Assembly: GCA_047612485.1 (NCBI GenBank)
Contig: JBLGAT010000051.1
Span: 1 to 18,712 of the forward strand
Length of the DNA stretch: 18,712 bases
Source: Sediminicola sp047612485
Lineage (GTDB): Bacteria; Bacteroidota; Bacteroidia; Flavobacteriales; Flavobacteriaceae
Direction of reading: 5' to 3'
Position 1 is the first letter of the stretch. Each line of letters begins with the position of its first letter. Below the pieces are notes generated by a model. It was given only the letters and a program-made list of their open reading frames with translations. It was not told the DNA's origin and ran no database searches. Positions 1 to 6,725 of the stretch are shown here, in pieces. Both the position numbers and the translations under genes were made by a program.

Positions 1-53
1 ATATTAAGTTCCCGTAGAACTTTATTAAGCCTTATAGTTGCATTATCTGCCAT
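1..53 (-). CDS. infB: Translation initiation factor IF-2, N-terminal 17 codons only
   Basis: The reverse strand from 53 opens with an ATG and reads MADNATIRLNKVLRELN up to the window edge. This is the characteristic start of the Bacteroidota IF-2 N-terminal domain (TIRLNKVLRELN). The gene lies 43 nt downstream of the nusA stop on the same strand, which is the conserved rimP-nusA-infB order. IF-2 is the GTPase that places initiator tRNA on the 30S subunit. The G domain and the rest of the gene lie outside the window. The identification rests on the short N-terminal motif plus synteny; each is weak alone but together they are convincing. Confidence 0.85.
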   Translation of the reverse strand, partial: MADNATIRLNKVLRELN

Positions 54-96
54 AAATAGATATTCGTATTCTTATATTTTCCCGCTAATATATAGC

Positions 97-1329
97 TTAA
101 TCTTCTAATTCTTCTTTTAGCACACGCACAACTTCTAAAATTGTCTCCTCTTCTAAATCAGTACGTTTAGCCAAATCCTTCACATCCTGCTCAAGGACGC
201 TCCTTGCCGTATCCAACCCAACTTTCTTAAGCTCGTCAATGACCCAGCCTTCAATTTCATCTGAAAATTCGGTTAACTCAACATCTTCTTCCACTCCTTC
301 GCGGAATACATCAATTTCATAACCGGTCAATTGTCCGGCCAATCTTATATTGTGACCCCCTCTACCTATAGCCTTGGAAACCTCCTCTGGCCTTAAGTAA
401 ACTTGGGCTGTCATTTTTTCATCATCTAATTTCACCGAAGAAACACGGGCAGGACTCAAAGCCCTGGTCACCAATAACTGGGCATTGCTGGTCCAATTAA
501 TAACATCAATGTTCTCATTCGCCAACTCCCTAACGATACCGTGGATACGGGAACCTTTCATCCCCACACAGGCACCAACAGGATCAATCCTATCATCATA
601 GGAATCTACAGCAACCTTAGCTTTCTCTCCAGGAATACGTACGGCCTTTTTGATCGTGATCAAACCATCAAAAACTTCAGGGATTTCCTGGAAGAACAAT
701 TGCTCCAAAAACAAAGGAGACGTTCTGGACATTATAATTACGGGCTTATTACCTTTCAGCTCCACACTCTCTATAATACCGCGAACGTTGTCACCTTTCC
801 TAAAGAAGTCAGCAGGGATCTGCTTGTCCTTTGGCATGATAATCTCATTGCCCTCGTCATCCAAAAGAATAATGGCCTTGTGTCTTATATGGTGAACCTC
901 TGCGGTGTAAATTTCACCTTCCAGATCCTTAAAGTGCTTATATATGGTTGTATTGTCGTGTTCGTGGATTTTGGAAATAAGATTTTGGCGCAAGGCCAAA
1001 ATTGCCCTTCTTCCCAAATCTATTAATTTCACTTCTTCAGAAACATCTTCGCCCACTTCAAAATCGGGCTCAATCTTACGCGCAGCGGTAAGTGAGATCT
1101 CCTCGTTGGGATCCTCCACTTCACCATCCTCTACAACAACTCTGTTTCTCCATATCTCCAAATCCCCTTTATCAGGGTTGATGATGATATCAAAGTTGTC
1201 ATCCGAACCAAACTTTTTCTTAAGAGCGTTTCTAAACACATCTTCCAAAATCGCCATCAGCGTAACCCTGTCTATGAATTTATCATCTTTAAATTCGGAG
1301 AAAGATTCTATCAGCGCAATATTTTCCAT
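97..1329 (-). CDS. nusA: Transcription termination/antitermination factor NusA
   Basis: The 410-residue protein is a soluble RNA polymerase-binding factor that modulates pausing, intrinsic termination and antitermination. Visible domains are the N-terminal polymerase-binding domain (about 1-130), an S1 RNA-binding domain (about 137-202), KH1 with GMKGSRI (256-262) and KH2 with GRGGHNI (322-328). Residues about 360-410 form a short helical tail. It lacks the tandem C-terminal acidic repeats of the 495-residue E. coli protein, as is usual for Bacteroidota. The ATG start lies 13 nt after the rimP stop, and infB follows 43 nt downstream, so the three genes very likely share one transcript. The leader of that transcript has a terminator-like hairpin at 1822-1842 that NusA itself could act on. 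Nothing in the sequence suggests damage. Confidence 0.97.
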   Translation of the reverse strand: MENIALIESFSEFKDDKFIDRVTLMAILEDVFRNALKKKFGSDDNFDIIINPDKGDLEIWRNRVVVEDGEVEDPNEEISLTAARKIEPDFEVGEDVSEEVKLIDLGRRAILALRQNLISKIHEHDNTTIYKHFKDLEGEIYTAEVHHIRHKAIILLDDEGNEIIMPKDKQIPADFFRKGDNVRGIIESVELKGNKPVIIMSRTSPLFLEQLFFQEIPEVFDGLITIKKAVRIPGEKAKVAVDSYDDRIDPVGACVGMKGSRIHGIVRELANENIDVINWTSNAQLLVTRALSPARVSSVKLDDEKMTAQVYLRPEEVSKAIGRGGHNIRLAGQLTGYEIDVFREGVEEDVELTEFSDEIEGWVIDELKKVGLDTARSVLEQDVKDLAKRTDLEEETILEVVRVLKEELED

Positions 1330-1342
1330 TCTGAACTACTAA

Positions 1343-1804
1343 TTAAAATTTTAATACAACTTTTGCTTCTTGAATATCAGAAATCGCAATCTCTTGCTTT
1401 TTCTGAACTGTTACTTTACCCTTGCCCACCGGTTTGGGTTCACGTGCCTTCCACTCTAAAGTGATGCTATCTTCCGTTGCAGCCGTAAGCTTACCTTCAA
1501 AATTACTATCTTGAATCCTTACTTCCAATATTCTACCTATATTCTTTTTGTACTGCCTTGGCGTGACCAATGGGGTCGTAGCCCCAACAGATTCAACTTC
1601 CAGTGAAAAATCTTCCTCTTCCCTGTCTAAATTATGTTCTATGGTCCTGCTAACCGCCATGCAGTCCTTCAACGTTACCCCGTTGTCACCATCCAACGTC
1701 ACCTTGATCTTATTATCGGATGACATTTTAAAATCAATCAAAAAAAGCGATTGATTCTCCTCTAGGGCTTGATTTAAAAGTTCTGTTACCTTGTCCTTCA
1801 ACAT
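1343..1804 (-). CDS. rimP: Ribosome maturation factor RimP
   Basis: This 153-residue protein is the small RimP (YhbC/DUF150) factor needed for late 30S subunit maturation. The N-terminal half contains the family pattern around LFLIDFKMSSDNKIKVTLDGD, then TLKDCMAVSRTIEHNLD and LEVESVGATTPLVTPRQY, where the usual family form has S-x-G-x-x-x-P-L. The C-terminal half is a small SH3-like beta barrel (about 85-153). Length is normal for the family. The ATG at 1804 is the only sensible start. rimP is the first gene of the rimP-nusA-infB operon, with a promoter-like box at 1871-1878 about 67 nt upstream and a strong hairpin between that box and the start codon. Confidence 0.95.
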   Translation of the reverse strand: MLKDKVTELLNQALEENQSLFLIDFKMSSDNKIKVTLDGDNGVTLKDCMAVSRTIEHNLDREEEDFSLEVESVGATTPLVTPRQYKKNIGRILEVRIQDSNFEGKLTAATEDSITLEWKAREPKPVGKGKVTVQKKQEIAISDIQEAKVVLKF

Positions 1805-1821
1805 AAATTTAAGTAATAAAA

Positions 1822-1842
1822 GAGGGGACTAATAGTCCCCTC
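1822..1842 (-). terminator. Leader hairpin with terminator features upstream of rimP
   Basis: On the reverse strand GAGGGGACT is followed by a 3-nt loop and AGTCCCCTC, giving a perfect 9-bp GC-rich stem, then TTTTATTA. This is the layout of a short intrinsic terminator. It ends 17 nt before the rimP ATG and lies downstream of the promoter-like box at 1871-1878. It would therefore act inside the operon leader rather than after the upstream gene. On the forward strand the hairpin is followed by no T-run. Whether it terminates, pauses or shapes ribosome access cannot be decided from sequence. Confidence 0.6.
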
Positions 1843-1870
1843 ATGAATACTTTATATTCTTTCAGCGGTG

Positions 1871-1905
1871 CAAATATACGATTTTTTATTTCACTTCCCA
1901 ATCAA
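1871..1905 (-). promoter_or_regulatory. Probable promoter of the rimP-nusA-infB operon
   Basis: The reverse strand has TATATTTG at 1878-1871, a full match to the Bacteroidota -7 element TAnnTTTG. A TTG at 1905-1903 could be the -33 element, but the 24-nt spacing is longer than the usual 19 or so. Transcription would start near 1864, giving a leader of about 60 nt that contains the hairpin at 1822-1842. The -7 call is good and the -33 call is weak. Confidence 0.5.
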
Positions 1906-1946
1906 TTTTTGATCAGGGCTTTAAGGGAAACACAAAAAGATATCAT

Positions 1947-2306
1947 TTATTTCAGCTCTTGTCCATCAGCCCTAAATTCTATATCTTTTTTTTCACCGTT
2001 CCGTTTGAATTCAACATCATAAAAAATACATTTTAAATGATGCTCCGCCTCTTCAATTTCCACAATTTCAAAATCCCCGTATTGAGCCTTGATAAGTTCC
2101 CGCACCTTTTCTGGCAAGTCGTCCCCATCTATACCCCATTCTGTTTCTATCCAGTCGCCATTTGACAACGGGAATTTCCTTTCCTTTCCATTACGACAGC
2201 TCCTATGTTGTAATTCCAGTTTTGCTGTAAAATCATCCGAGCTTAAATAGACAGAAACGGCATCATGCAATAATTCCCCTTCTGGAAATAGGGGCCCAGA
2301 CGTCAA
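1947..2306 (-). CDS. PepSY-like domain protein, no ATG start, possibly a 5'-truncated remnant
   Basis: The frame encodes 119 residues. The pattern GKERKFPLSNGDWIETEWGI, then DDLPEKVRELIKAQY, then FYDVEFKRNGEKKDIEFRADGQ resembles the second half of one repeat plus a complete repeat of the PepSY-like family of Bacteroidota. Those are usually secreted or periplasmic proteins of about 140-160 residues. Here there is no signal peptide and no methionine codon anywhere in the frame. The only usual start is TTG at 2306, and the residues before GKERKF do not look like the expected half repeat. The frame stays open upstream to a stop near 2399 without any ATG. It may be a deletion remnant of a larger gene, or a gene using TTG. 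Family assignment is tentative and the function of this family is poorly known. Confidence 0.45.
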   Translation of the reverse strand: MTSGPLFPEGELLHDAVSVYLSSDDFTAKLELQHRSCRNGKERKFPLSNGDWIETEWGIDGDDLPEKVRELIKAQYGDFEIVEIEEAEHHLKCIFYDVEFKRNGEKKDIEFRADGQELK

Positions 2307-2404
2307 ATAATATAAAAGACCTCTCTTGAAAATGTATTGGGACGCTGTTTTTTGCCAAAATTCTCCAATTCTTTCTTTTCCGACAGGCAGGAGAAATCAT
2401 ACAT

Positions 2405-2673
2405 ATGCTACCTCTGGCTTCAGGCTATCCTATCATCAACGCACTGATCACAGGATCTGAAATTTAAAACATTGCATTTTTAATTGCCGGAGGGCTATTT
2501 TGTATATTCAGAATAAATTTTATTCCTTATTAAATAAAATCAAAATTTTCCAATCTTAGGATATTGCCGTCCCGATCTACCCATCAAGTTCTGAATATGA
2601 TTATCGTATTTAGATAGATAGCCCTTCAGGTGACAATTAAATTACTTCGCTAAATAAACATTTAAAAAAGAGC
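2405..2673. other. Gene-free AT-rich spacer
   Basis: Between the PepSY-like frame and the tRNA-Gln terminator I see no convincing coding frame, RNA gene or repeat on either strand. Short open frames occur but are broken by stops and resemble no family I know. If the PepSY-like frame is a truncated gene, its missing 5' end and promoter would have lain here. Confidence 0.5.
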
Positions 2674-2704
2674 AAAAAAAAGCCCGATACTTTTCAGTAT
2701 CGGG
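2674..2704 (-). terminator. Intrinsic terminator after tRNA-Gln
   Basis: The reverse strand has CCCGATACT (2704-2696), a GAAA tetraloop and AGTATCGGG (2691-2683), then CT followed by a run of eight Ts. The 9-bp perfect stem, stable tetraloop and T-run make a textbook intrinsic terminator 17 nt beyond the 3' end of the tRNA gene. Confidence 0.85.
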
Positions 2705-2720
2705 ACTTTCATTTTGGATG

Positions 2721-2792
2721 TTGGCCTACTAGGACTCGAACCTAGAACGACTGGACCAAAACCAGCTGTGTTGCCAATTACACCATAGGCCA
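2721..2792 (-). tRNA. tRNA-Gln (anticodon TTG)
   Basis: The 72-nt reverse-strand segment folds as a cloverleaf. The acceptor arms TGGCCTA and TAGGCCA pair fully, and the discriminator base is A. The D arm contains AATTGGCA. The anticodon loop TTTTGGT sits between CTGG and CCAG and gives anticodon TTG, which reads CAA and CAG. The T arm is CTAGG-TTCGAGT-CCTAG. The 3' CCA is not encoded, so it would be added after transcription. It is a single-gene unit with its own promoter (2811-2841) and terminator (2674-2704). Confidence 0.96.
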
Positions 2793-2810
2793 GCATTGCT
2801 TAAGAGCGTG

Positions 2811-2841
2811 CAAATTTAAAACAAAGTTTAATATGCGCAAA
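2811..2841 (-). promoter_or_regulatory. Promoter of tRNA-Gln, full Bacteroidota consensus
   Basis: The reverse strand reads TTTG (2841-2838), exactly 19 nt, then TAAATTTG (2818-2811). This matches the primary-sigma consensus of Bacteroidota (TTTG, about 19 nt, TAnnTTTG) at every fixed position. The -7 box ends 18 nt before the 5' end of the tRNA, leaving a leader of about 10 nt to be trimmed. It is the best promoter match in the window. Confidence 0.75.
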
Positions 2842-2943
2842 TATTTTGGGCATCAATATTAAAAAAATGAAAAAAAAGCCTGTTAAGCTTTGCGAAAAAT
2901 TTCAGCGCATATCTATTTTAATTAGTAAATTCGCCCCAACTGG

Positions 2944-2951
2944 TAAATTTG
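2944..2951 (+). promoter_or_regulatory. Possible -7 box immediately before the GT117 start codon
   Basis: TAAATTTG matches TAnnTTTG, but it ends only 6 nt before the ATG at 2958. The resulting mRNA would be leaderless or nearly so. No good TTTG -33 element is present at 19 nt. It may be a chance match in AT-rich DNA; a TTG start inside this box (2949) is in frame with the gene. Confidence 0.25.
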
Positions 2952-2957
2952 GCGTAC

Positions 2958-5900
2958 ATGTTTTCTAAAAATTTTGAGAAATGGGATACCATCCTTGGGT
3001 GGTCCGTTTTTTTTATAGCCCTTGTCACTTATGGTATAACCGTTGAGCCTACGGGCAGTTACTGGGATGCCGGTGAATATATTGCCACCTCGGCAAAACT
3101 TCAGGTGGGTCACCCACCGGGCGCACCTCTTCTTCAAATGTTGGGAGCTTTTATTTCCATGTTTGCACTGGAGCCTGGACAAGTTGCCAAAATGGTAAAT
3201 TACCTGTCTGGCATTTCTAGTGCCTTTACCATTTTATTTCTTTTCTGGACAACGACCAATCTGGTAAAAAAATTGATCGGCAAAGAAGAACTGATCACCA
3301 ACAGCAAGGCCATTGCCATTTTGGGAAGTGGTCTGGTTGGAGCCCTAGCCTTTACTTATTCCGATAGTTTTTGGTTCAATGCGGTGGAAACAGAGGTTTA
3401 TGCAATGGCTAGTTTAATCATGTCCCTTTTACTTTGGCTGGGACTTAAATGGACTGATAACCTGGAGGACCCAAGAGGCAACAGGTGGCTTATCCTAATG
3501 TCCTTCGTGGTAGGTCTTACCTTTGGAATCCAATTTATGGGCTTCTTGACCATTCCTTCCATTGGGCTTTTGTACTACTTTAAAAAATACAAGACTACAA
3601 CCGTAAAAAATTTCTTGGTAGCCAACATTTTGTTCGTAGCCCTTCTGATGCTGGTCTATAAATTTTCCCTGACTTATGTCTTAGAAGCTTTTGGTTGGAG
3701 CGAGATCTTCTTTGTCAATACGATCGGGCTCCCCTTTAACTCGGGGACCATTATTATGGGCCTTATATTTATCGGGGTCTTTTATTATGGACTTCACTAC
3801 ACCCGTAAAAACGATTACAGGAAGGCGAATACCCTGGTTCTGTGTGCCATGTTCCTTTTTTTAGGGTTCTCTTCATGGTTAATGTTGCCAATAAGGGCCA
3901 ATGCCAATACGATCATCAATGAAAACAACCCCTCGGATGCACGTTCATTATTGGCCTATTACAATAGAGAACAATACCCTGGGGTAGACAGCCCTATTTA
4001 CGGAACATACTACTCTAATTTATTTGCGACTTCCGGTACTGAAAAGGACGATGAGCCAAAATATGAAAAAGATAAAAAACTGGGCAAATATGTCATCGTT
4101 AACCACTATAAGGAATCTATCCCCGGCCCCAACAAGGAGCATGTAGGGTTTCTTCCAAGGATGTGGAGCGAACAAAATGCCGAGAACTATATGAAATATT
4201 TTGGACCCTTAGAGTTCAAGATAAAACCGGAATATAGATCCAATGGAGAACTGCGGGATGCCGTCAACCAATTTAGGAACGGACTTACCAAGGGAGAGAT
4301 CCAAGAAGAGCAATACATACGTTTTCTAAGGGAATTCGGCGAATATATAGCGGTTACCCCTCCTACCATTTGGCAGAATGTAAAATATATGGTCGACTTC
4401 CAGTTCGGGTATATGTATTGGCGTTATTTTATGTGGAATTTCACAGGAAAACAAGATGACATTCAAGGGAGGTACGACAACCATGGGAACTGGCTGAGCG
4501 GTATAAATTTTGTGGACAACCTATTCCGGGGGAGCCAAGAAAATCTACCAAGTGATGTGTTGAACAATAAGGGAAGAAATACCTATTTCTTCTTACCGTT
4601 GCTCTTGGGGATCATTGGCCTTATTTTCCAAATCACAAAAAAACCAAAACAATTTTGGGTCTTACTGGTGTTCTTCCTATTTACTGGGCTCGCCATTCAA
4701 TTTTACACCAACCCCTCTATCTTCCAACCTAGGGAAAGGGATTATTCCCTGGTAGGGTCATTTTATGTATTTGCCATATGGATCGGTATAGGTGTTTATG
4801 GATTGTTTGATGAATTTAAAAAACTGCTTGCACCAAAAATTTTAGCCCCTGCTTTGACCATCATTTGCCTTTTGGCCGTGCCAGGAGTAATGGCGTACCA
4901 AAACTGGGACGATCACGACAGGTCCAATAGGTTGACGACACAATCTACAGCAAAAGCATACCTTGGATCTACCCAAAAGGATGCCGGCTCCATGTTGTTC
5001 ACCATTGGGGACAACGACACCTTCCCGCTATGGTATGTGCAAGAAATTGAGGGCTATAGAACCGACGTCCGTGTCATTAATACAAGTCTATTTGCAACGG
5101 ATTGGTACATTGACCAGATGAAAAGACAGGCTTATGAAAGTGCACCCATTCCCTCACAGCTTACCCATGACCATTATAAATACGGATCCAGGGATGCCAT
5201 TTATTACCAAGGGGTAACAGAAAGCCGTTGGGACATTAAAGACTTTATGAACTGGGTAGGGAGTAACAAGCCACAGACCAAGTTTAAACACATTTTACAA
5301 AAACAGGGGGCCGACCTCAGCGAGTACTCAATAAGCAACCAAGATATCGTTTACTATCCTACCAACAAGATCAGGATTCCCGTGAACAAGAAGAATGTTT
5401 TGGAAAGTGGCTTGGTAAAACCAAAGGATTCTGCCCTTATTGTAGATTATATCGATATTGACCTGCCGACAGGGGCATTGCCAAAAAATAGAATCTTGAT
5501 GTTGGATATTATCGCCAATAATGACTGGAAACGTCCCATCTATTTTTCAGGTGGCAGTTTTGATGATGGGGAGTACATTTGGATGAAAGACTACCTACAA
5601 TTGGACGGACTGGTCTACAAACTGGTCCCTATCAAGACAGAGCGATTGAGTCCGTATGAAATGGGACGGATCGATTCTGACCTAATGTACGACATTGTAA
5701 AAAAATGGGAATGGGGAAATGCGGGAAGCCCGGACATTTATCACGATCCACAGACCAGGTCCCAAGGTCTTTCCTTTAGGGGGAATTTAGCACGATTGAC
5801 GGAAACGCTTATCGCTGAAAGGAAGATTGAAAAAGCAAAGGAGGTCATCAATATGGCCATGGACAATATGCCATTGGAATATTTTGGATACTACGCCTTT

Positions 5901-6293
5901 GTTGAACCCTTCTTGGATGGGTATTATAAGGTTGGGGAAACCCAAAAAGCAAGGGACCTGTTCCAAAGACTGAAGAAGAAATACCAGGAGCGATTGGAAT
6001 ATTATGAGAATATTCCGCTCAACCAGCAATATGAAAACATCAATGATATCATTGGTGATATGGAAGGTTATAGAAGGAATATTGATATTCTAATTAGCAA
6101 CAGGGACAAGGACCTGGCCGAAAAAGAAACCCTGATCTTCAATGAATATATAGATAAGTTCAGTCACTTCTACAAGGACGATATGTTGGAGGAAGACCTT
6201 CCAATGGAAGAGGAATTAGAAATGATAGACACCATAGAAATTGAAGGAGGCACAATGCCACAGGATACGGTTCCTTCGGTAATCGAAGAATAG
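2958..6293 (+). CDS. GT117/DUF2723 family membrane protein, candidate protein O-glycosyltransferase
   Basis: From ATG 2958 the protein has 1111 residues. An in-frame TTG at 2949 would add three, but the ATG is preferred. The N-terminal DUF2723 region carries GSYWDAGEYIATSAKLQVGH at about 33-52, with the acidic pair D37 and E40 expected in the first extracytoplasmic loop of GT-C fold transferases, and HPPGAP just after. About 12-13 hydrophobic segments fall within residues 14-310 and 540-660. A soluble C-terminal half follows, with GDNDTFPLWYVQEIEG near 690 and TPR-like helices near 930-1040, ending in a very acidic tail. The family is related to human TMEM260, a protein O-mannosyltransferase, and is nearly universal in Bacteroidota, which O-glycosylate many exported proteins. 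The exact donor and acceptor here are inference. The gene stands alone and ends at a shared bidirectional terminator. Confidence 0.9.
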   Translation: MFSKNFEKWDTILGWSVFFIALVTYGITVEPTGSYWDAGEYIATSAKLQVGHPPGAPLLQMLGAFISMFALEPGQVAKMVNYLSGISSAFTILFLFWTTTNLVKKLIGKEELITNSKAIAILGSGLVGALAFTYSDSFWFNAVETEVYAMASLIMSLLLWLGLKWTDNLEDPRGNRWLILMSFVVGLTFGIQFMGFLTIPSIGLLYYFKKYKTTTVKNFLVANILFVALLMLVYKFSLTYVLEAFGWSEIFFVNTIGLPFNSGTIIMGLIFIGVFYYGLHYTRKNDYRKANTLVLCAMFLFLGFSSWLMLPIRANANTIINENNPSDARSLLAYYNREQYPGVDSPIYGTYYSNLFATSGTEKDDEPKYEKDKKLGKYVIVNHYKESIPGPNKEHVGFLPRMWSEQNAENYMKYFGPLEFKIKPEYRSNGELRDAVNQFRNGLTKGEIQEEQYIRFLREFGEYIAVTPPTIWQNVKYMVDFQFGYMYWRYFMWNFTGKQDDIQGRYDNHGNWLSGINFVDNLFRGSQENLPSDVLNNKGRNTYFFLPLLLGIIGLIFQITKKPKQFWVLLVFFLFTGLAIQFYTNPSIFQPRERDYSLVGSFYVFAIWIGIGVYGLFDEFKKLLAPKILAPALTIICLLAVPGVMAYQNWDDHDRSNRLTTQSTAKAYLGSTQKDAGSMLFTIGDNDTFPLWYVQEIEGYRTDVRVINTSLFATDWYIDQMKRQAYESAPIPSQLTHDHYKYGSRDAIYYQGVTESRWDIKDFMNWVGSNKPQTKFKHILQKQGADLSEYSISNQDIVYYPTNKIRIPVNKKNVLESGLVKPKDSALIVDYIDIDLPTGALPKNRILMLDIIANNDWKRPIYFSGGSFDDGEYIWMKDYLQLDGLVYKLVPIKTERLSPYEMGRIDSDLMYDIVKKWEWGNAGSPDIYHDPQTRSQGLSFRGNLARLTETLIAERKIEKAKEVINMAMDNMPLEYFGYYAFVEPFLDGYYKVGETQKARDLFQRLKKKYQERLEYYENIPLNQQYENINDIIGDMEGYRRNIDILISNRDKDLAEKETLIFNEYIDKFSHFYKDDMLEEDLPMEEELEMIDTIEIEGGTMPQDTVPSVIEE

Positions 6294-6302
6294 TAAAACA
6301 CT

Positions 6303-6335
6303 AAAAAAGCGGGATGATAATCATCCCGCTTTTTT
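6303..6335. terminator. Bidirectional intrinsic terminator between convergent genes
   Basis: AGCGGGATGA (6308-6317), loop TAA and TCATCCCGCT (6321-6330) form a perfect 10-bp stem, with an A-run before it and a T-run after it. It lies in the 44-nt gap between the stop of the GT117 gene (plus) and the stop of the thioredoxin-like gene (minus) and can serve both strands. Confidence 0.88.
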
Positions 6336-6337
6336 GT

Positions 6338-6634
6338 TTATATGTATTCGTTTAAAATCCCAATAAGGGTATTGGCATCCTGCTCGCCACTTTGGCGCCA
6401 TACCATTTCACCTTTTTTATAGATCATAAGGGTAGGCAAGCCTTTAACCCTAAGTGCCTGGGACAGTTCTTTGTTTTTATCAACATCGATCTTTATCACC
6501 TTGCCTTTGTCGCCCAAAGCTGCTGCAACATCCCTCAATACGGCATGCATAGCCGTGGATTGCTCATTCCATTCTGCGTAAAAATCTAACAGTACGGGTA
6601 CGTTTAAATCAATAAGTTCACCAAACTTGGACAT
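6338..6634 (-). CDS. Thioredoxin-fold protein lacking the CxxC active site
   Basis: The 98-residue cytosolic protein follows the thioredoxin fold throughout: VPVLLDFYAEW (12-22), KVIKIDVDKNKELSQALRVKG (45-65), the cis-proline loop GLPTLMIY with P67, and GEMVWRQSGEQDANTLIGIL near the end. At the active site, where thioredoxins read WCGPC, this protein reads WNEQS (22-26), and there is no cysteine anywhere in it. It therefore cannot perform thiol-disulfide exchange. It is more likely a binding or chaperone-like member, but its partner is unknown. The remaining fold residues are well kept, so the gene looks maintained rather than decaying. The ATG start at 6634 is clear. The gene sits 91 nt behind the metallophosphoesterase gene with its own promoter-like box at 6658-6665. 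Confidence 0.9.
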   Translation of the reverse strand: MSKFGELIDLNVPVLLDFYAEWNEQSTAMHAVLRDVAAALGDKGKVIKIDVDKNKELSQALRVKGLPTLMIYKKGEMVWRQSGEQDANTLIGILNEYI

Positions 6635-6657
6635 ATAGAAACATTTCGGTTATCAAT

Positions 6658-6665
6658 CAAAAGTA
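6658..6665 (-). promoter_or_regulatory. Likely -7 promoter box of the thioredoxin-like gene
   Basis: The reverse strand reads TACTTTTG, a full TAnnTTTG match, 23 nt upstream of the ATG at 6634, giving a leader of about 15-20 nt. The -33 region is AT-rich but has no clear TTTG. The position, in the 91-nt gap after the metallophosphoesterase stop, makes a real promoter plausible. Confidence 0.4.
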
Positions 6666-6725
6666 AGAAAAAATGTTAAAATACTAGCGATAGCTGCGTA
6701 TTTGTAGAATTTATGGGTCAAAAAG

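Noticed and set aside
541..1342. Plus-strand open frames of up to 161 codons across nusA.
   Set aside because: They are antisense shadows of a clear nusA gene with no family resemblance or starts in useful context.
2303..2404. 33-codon reverse-strand frame starting at ATG 2404 and overlapping the TTG of the PepSY-like frame.
   Set aside because: Too short, preceded closely by a stop, and resembles no known family; listed only as context for the PepSY-like finding.
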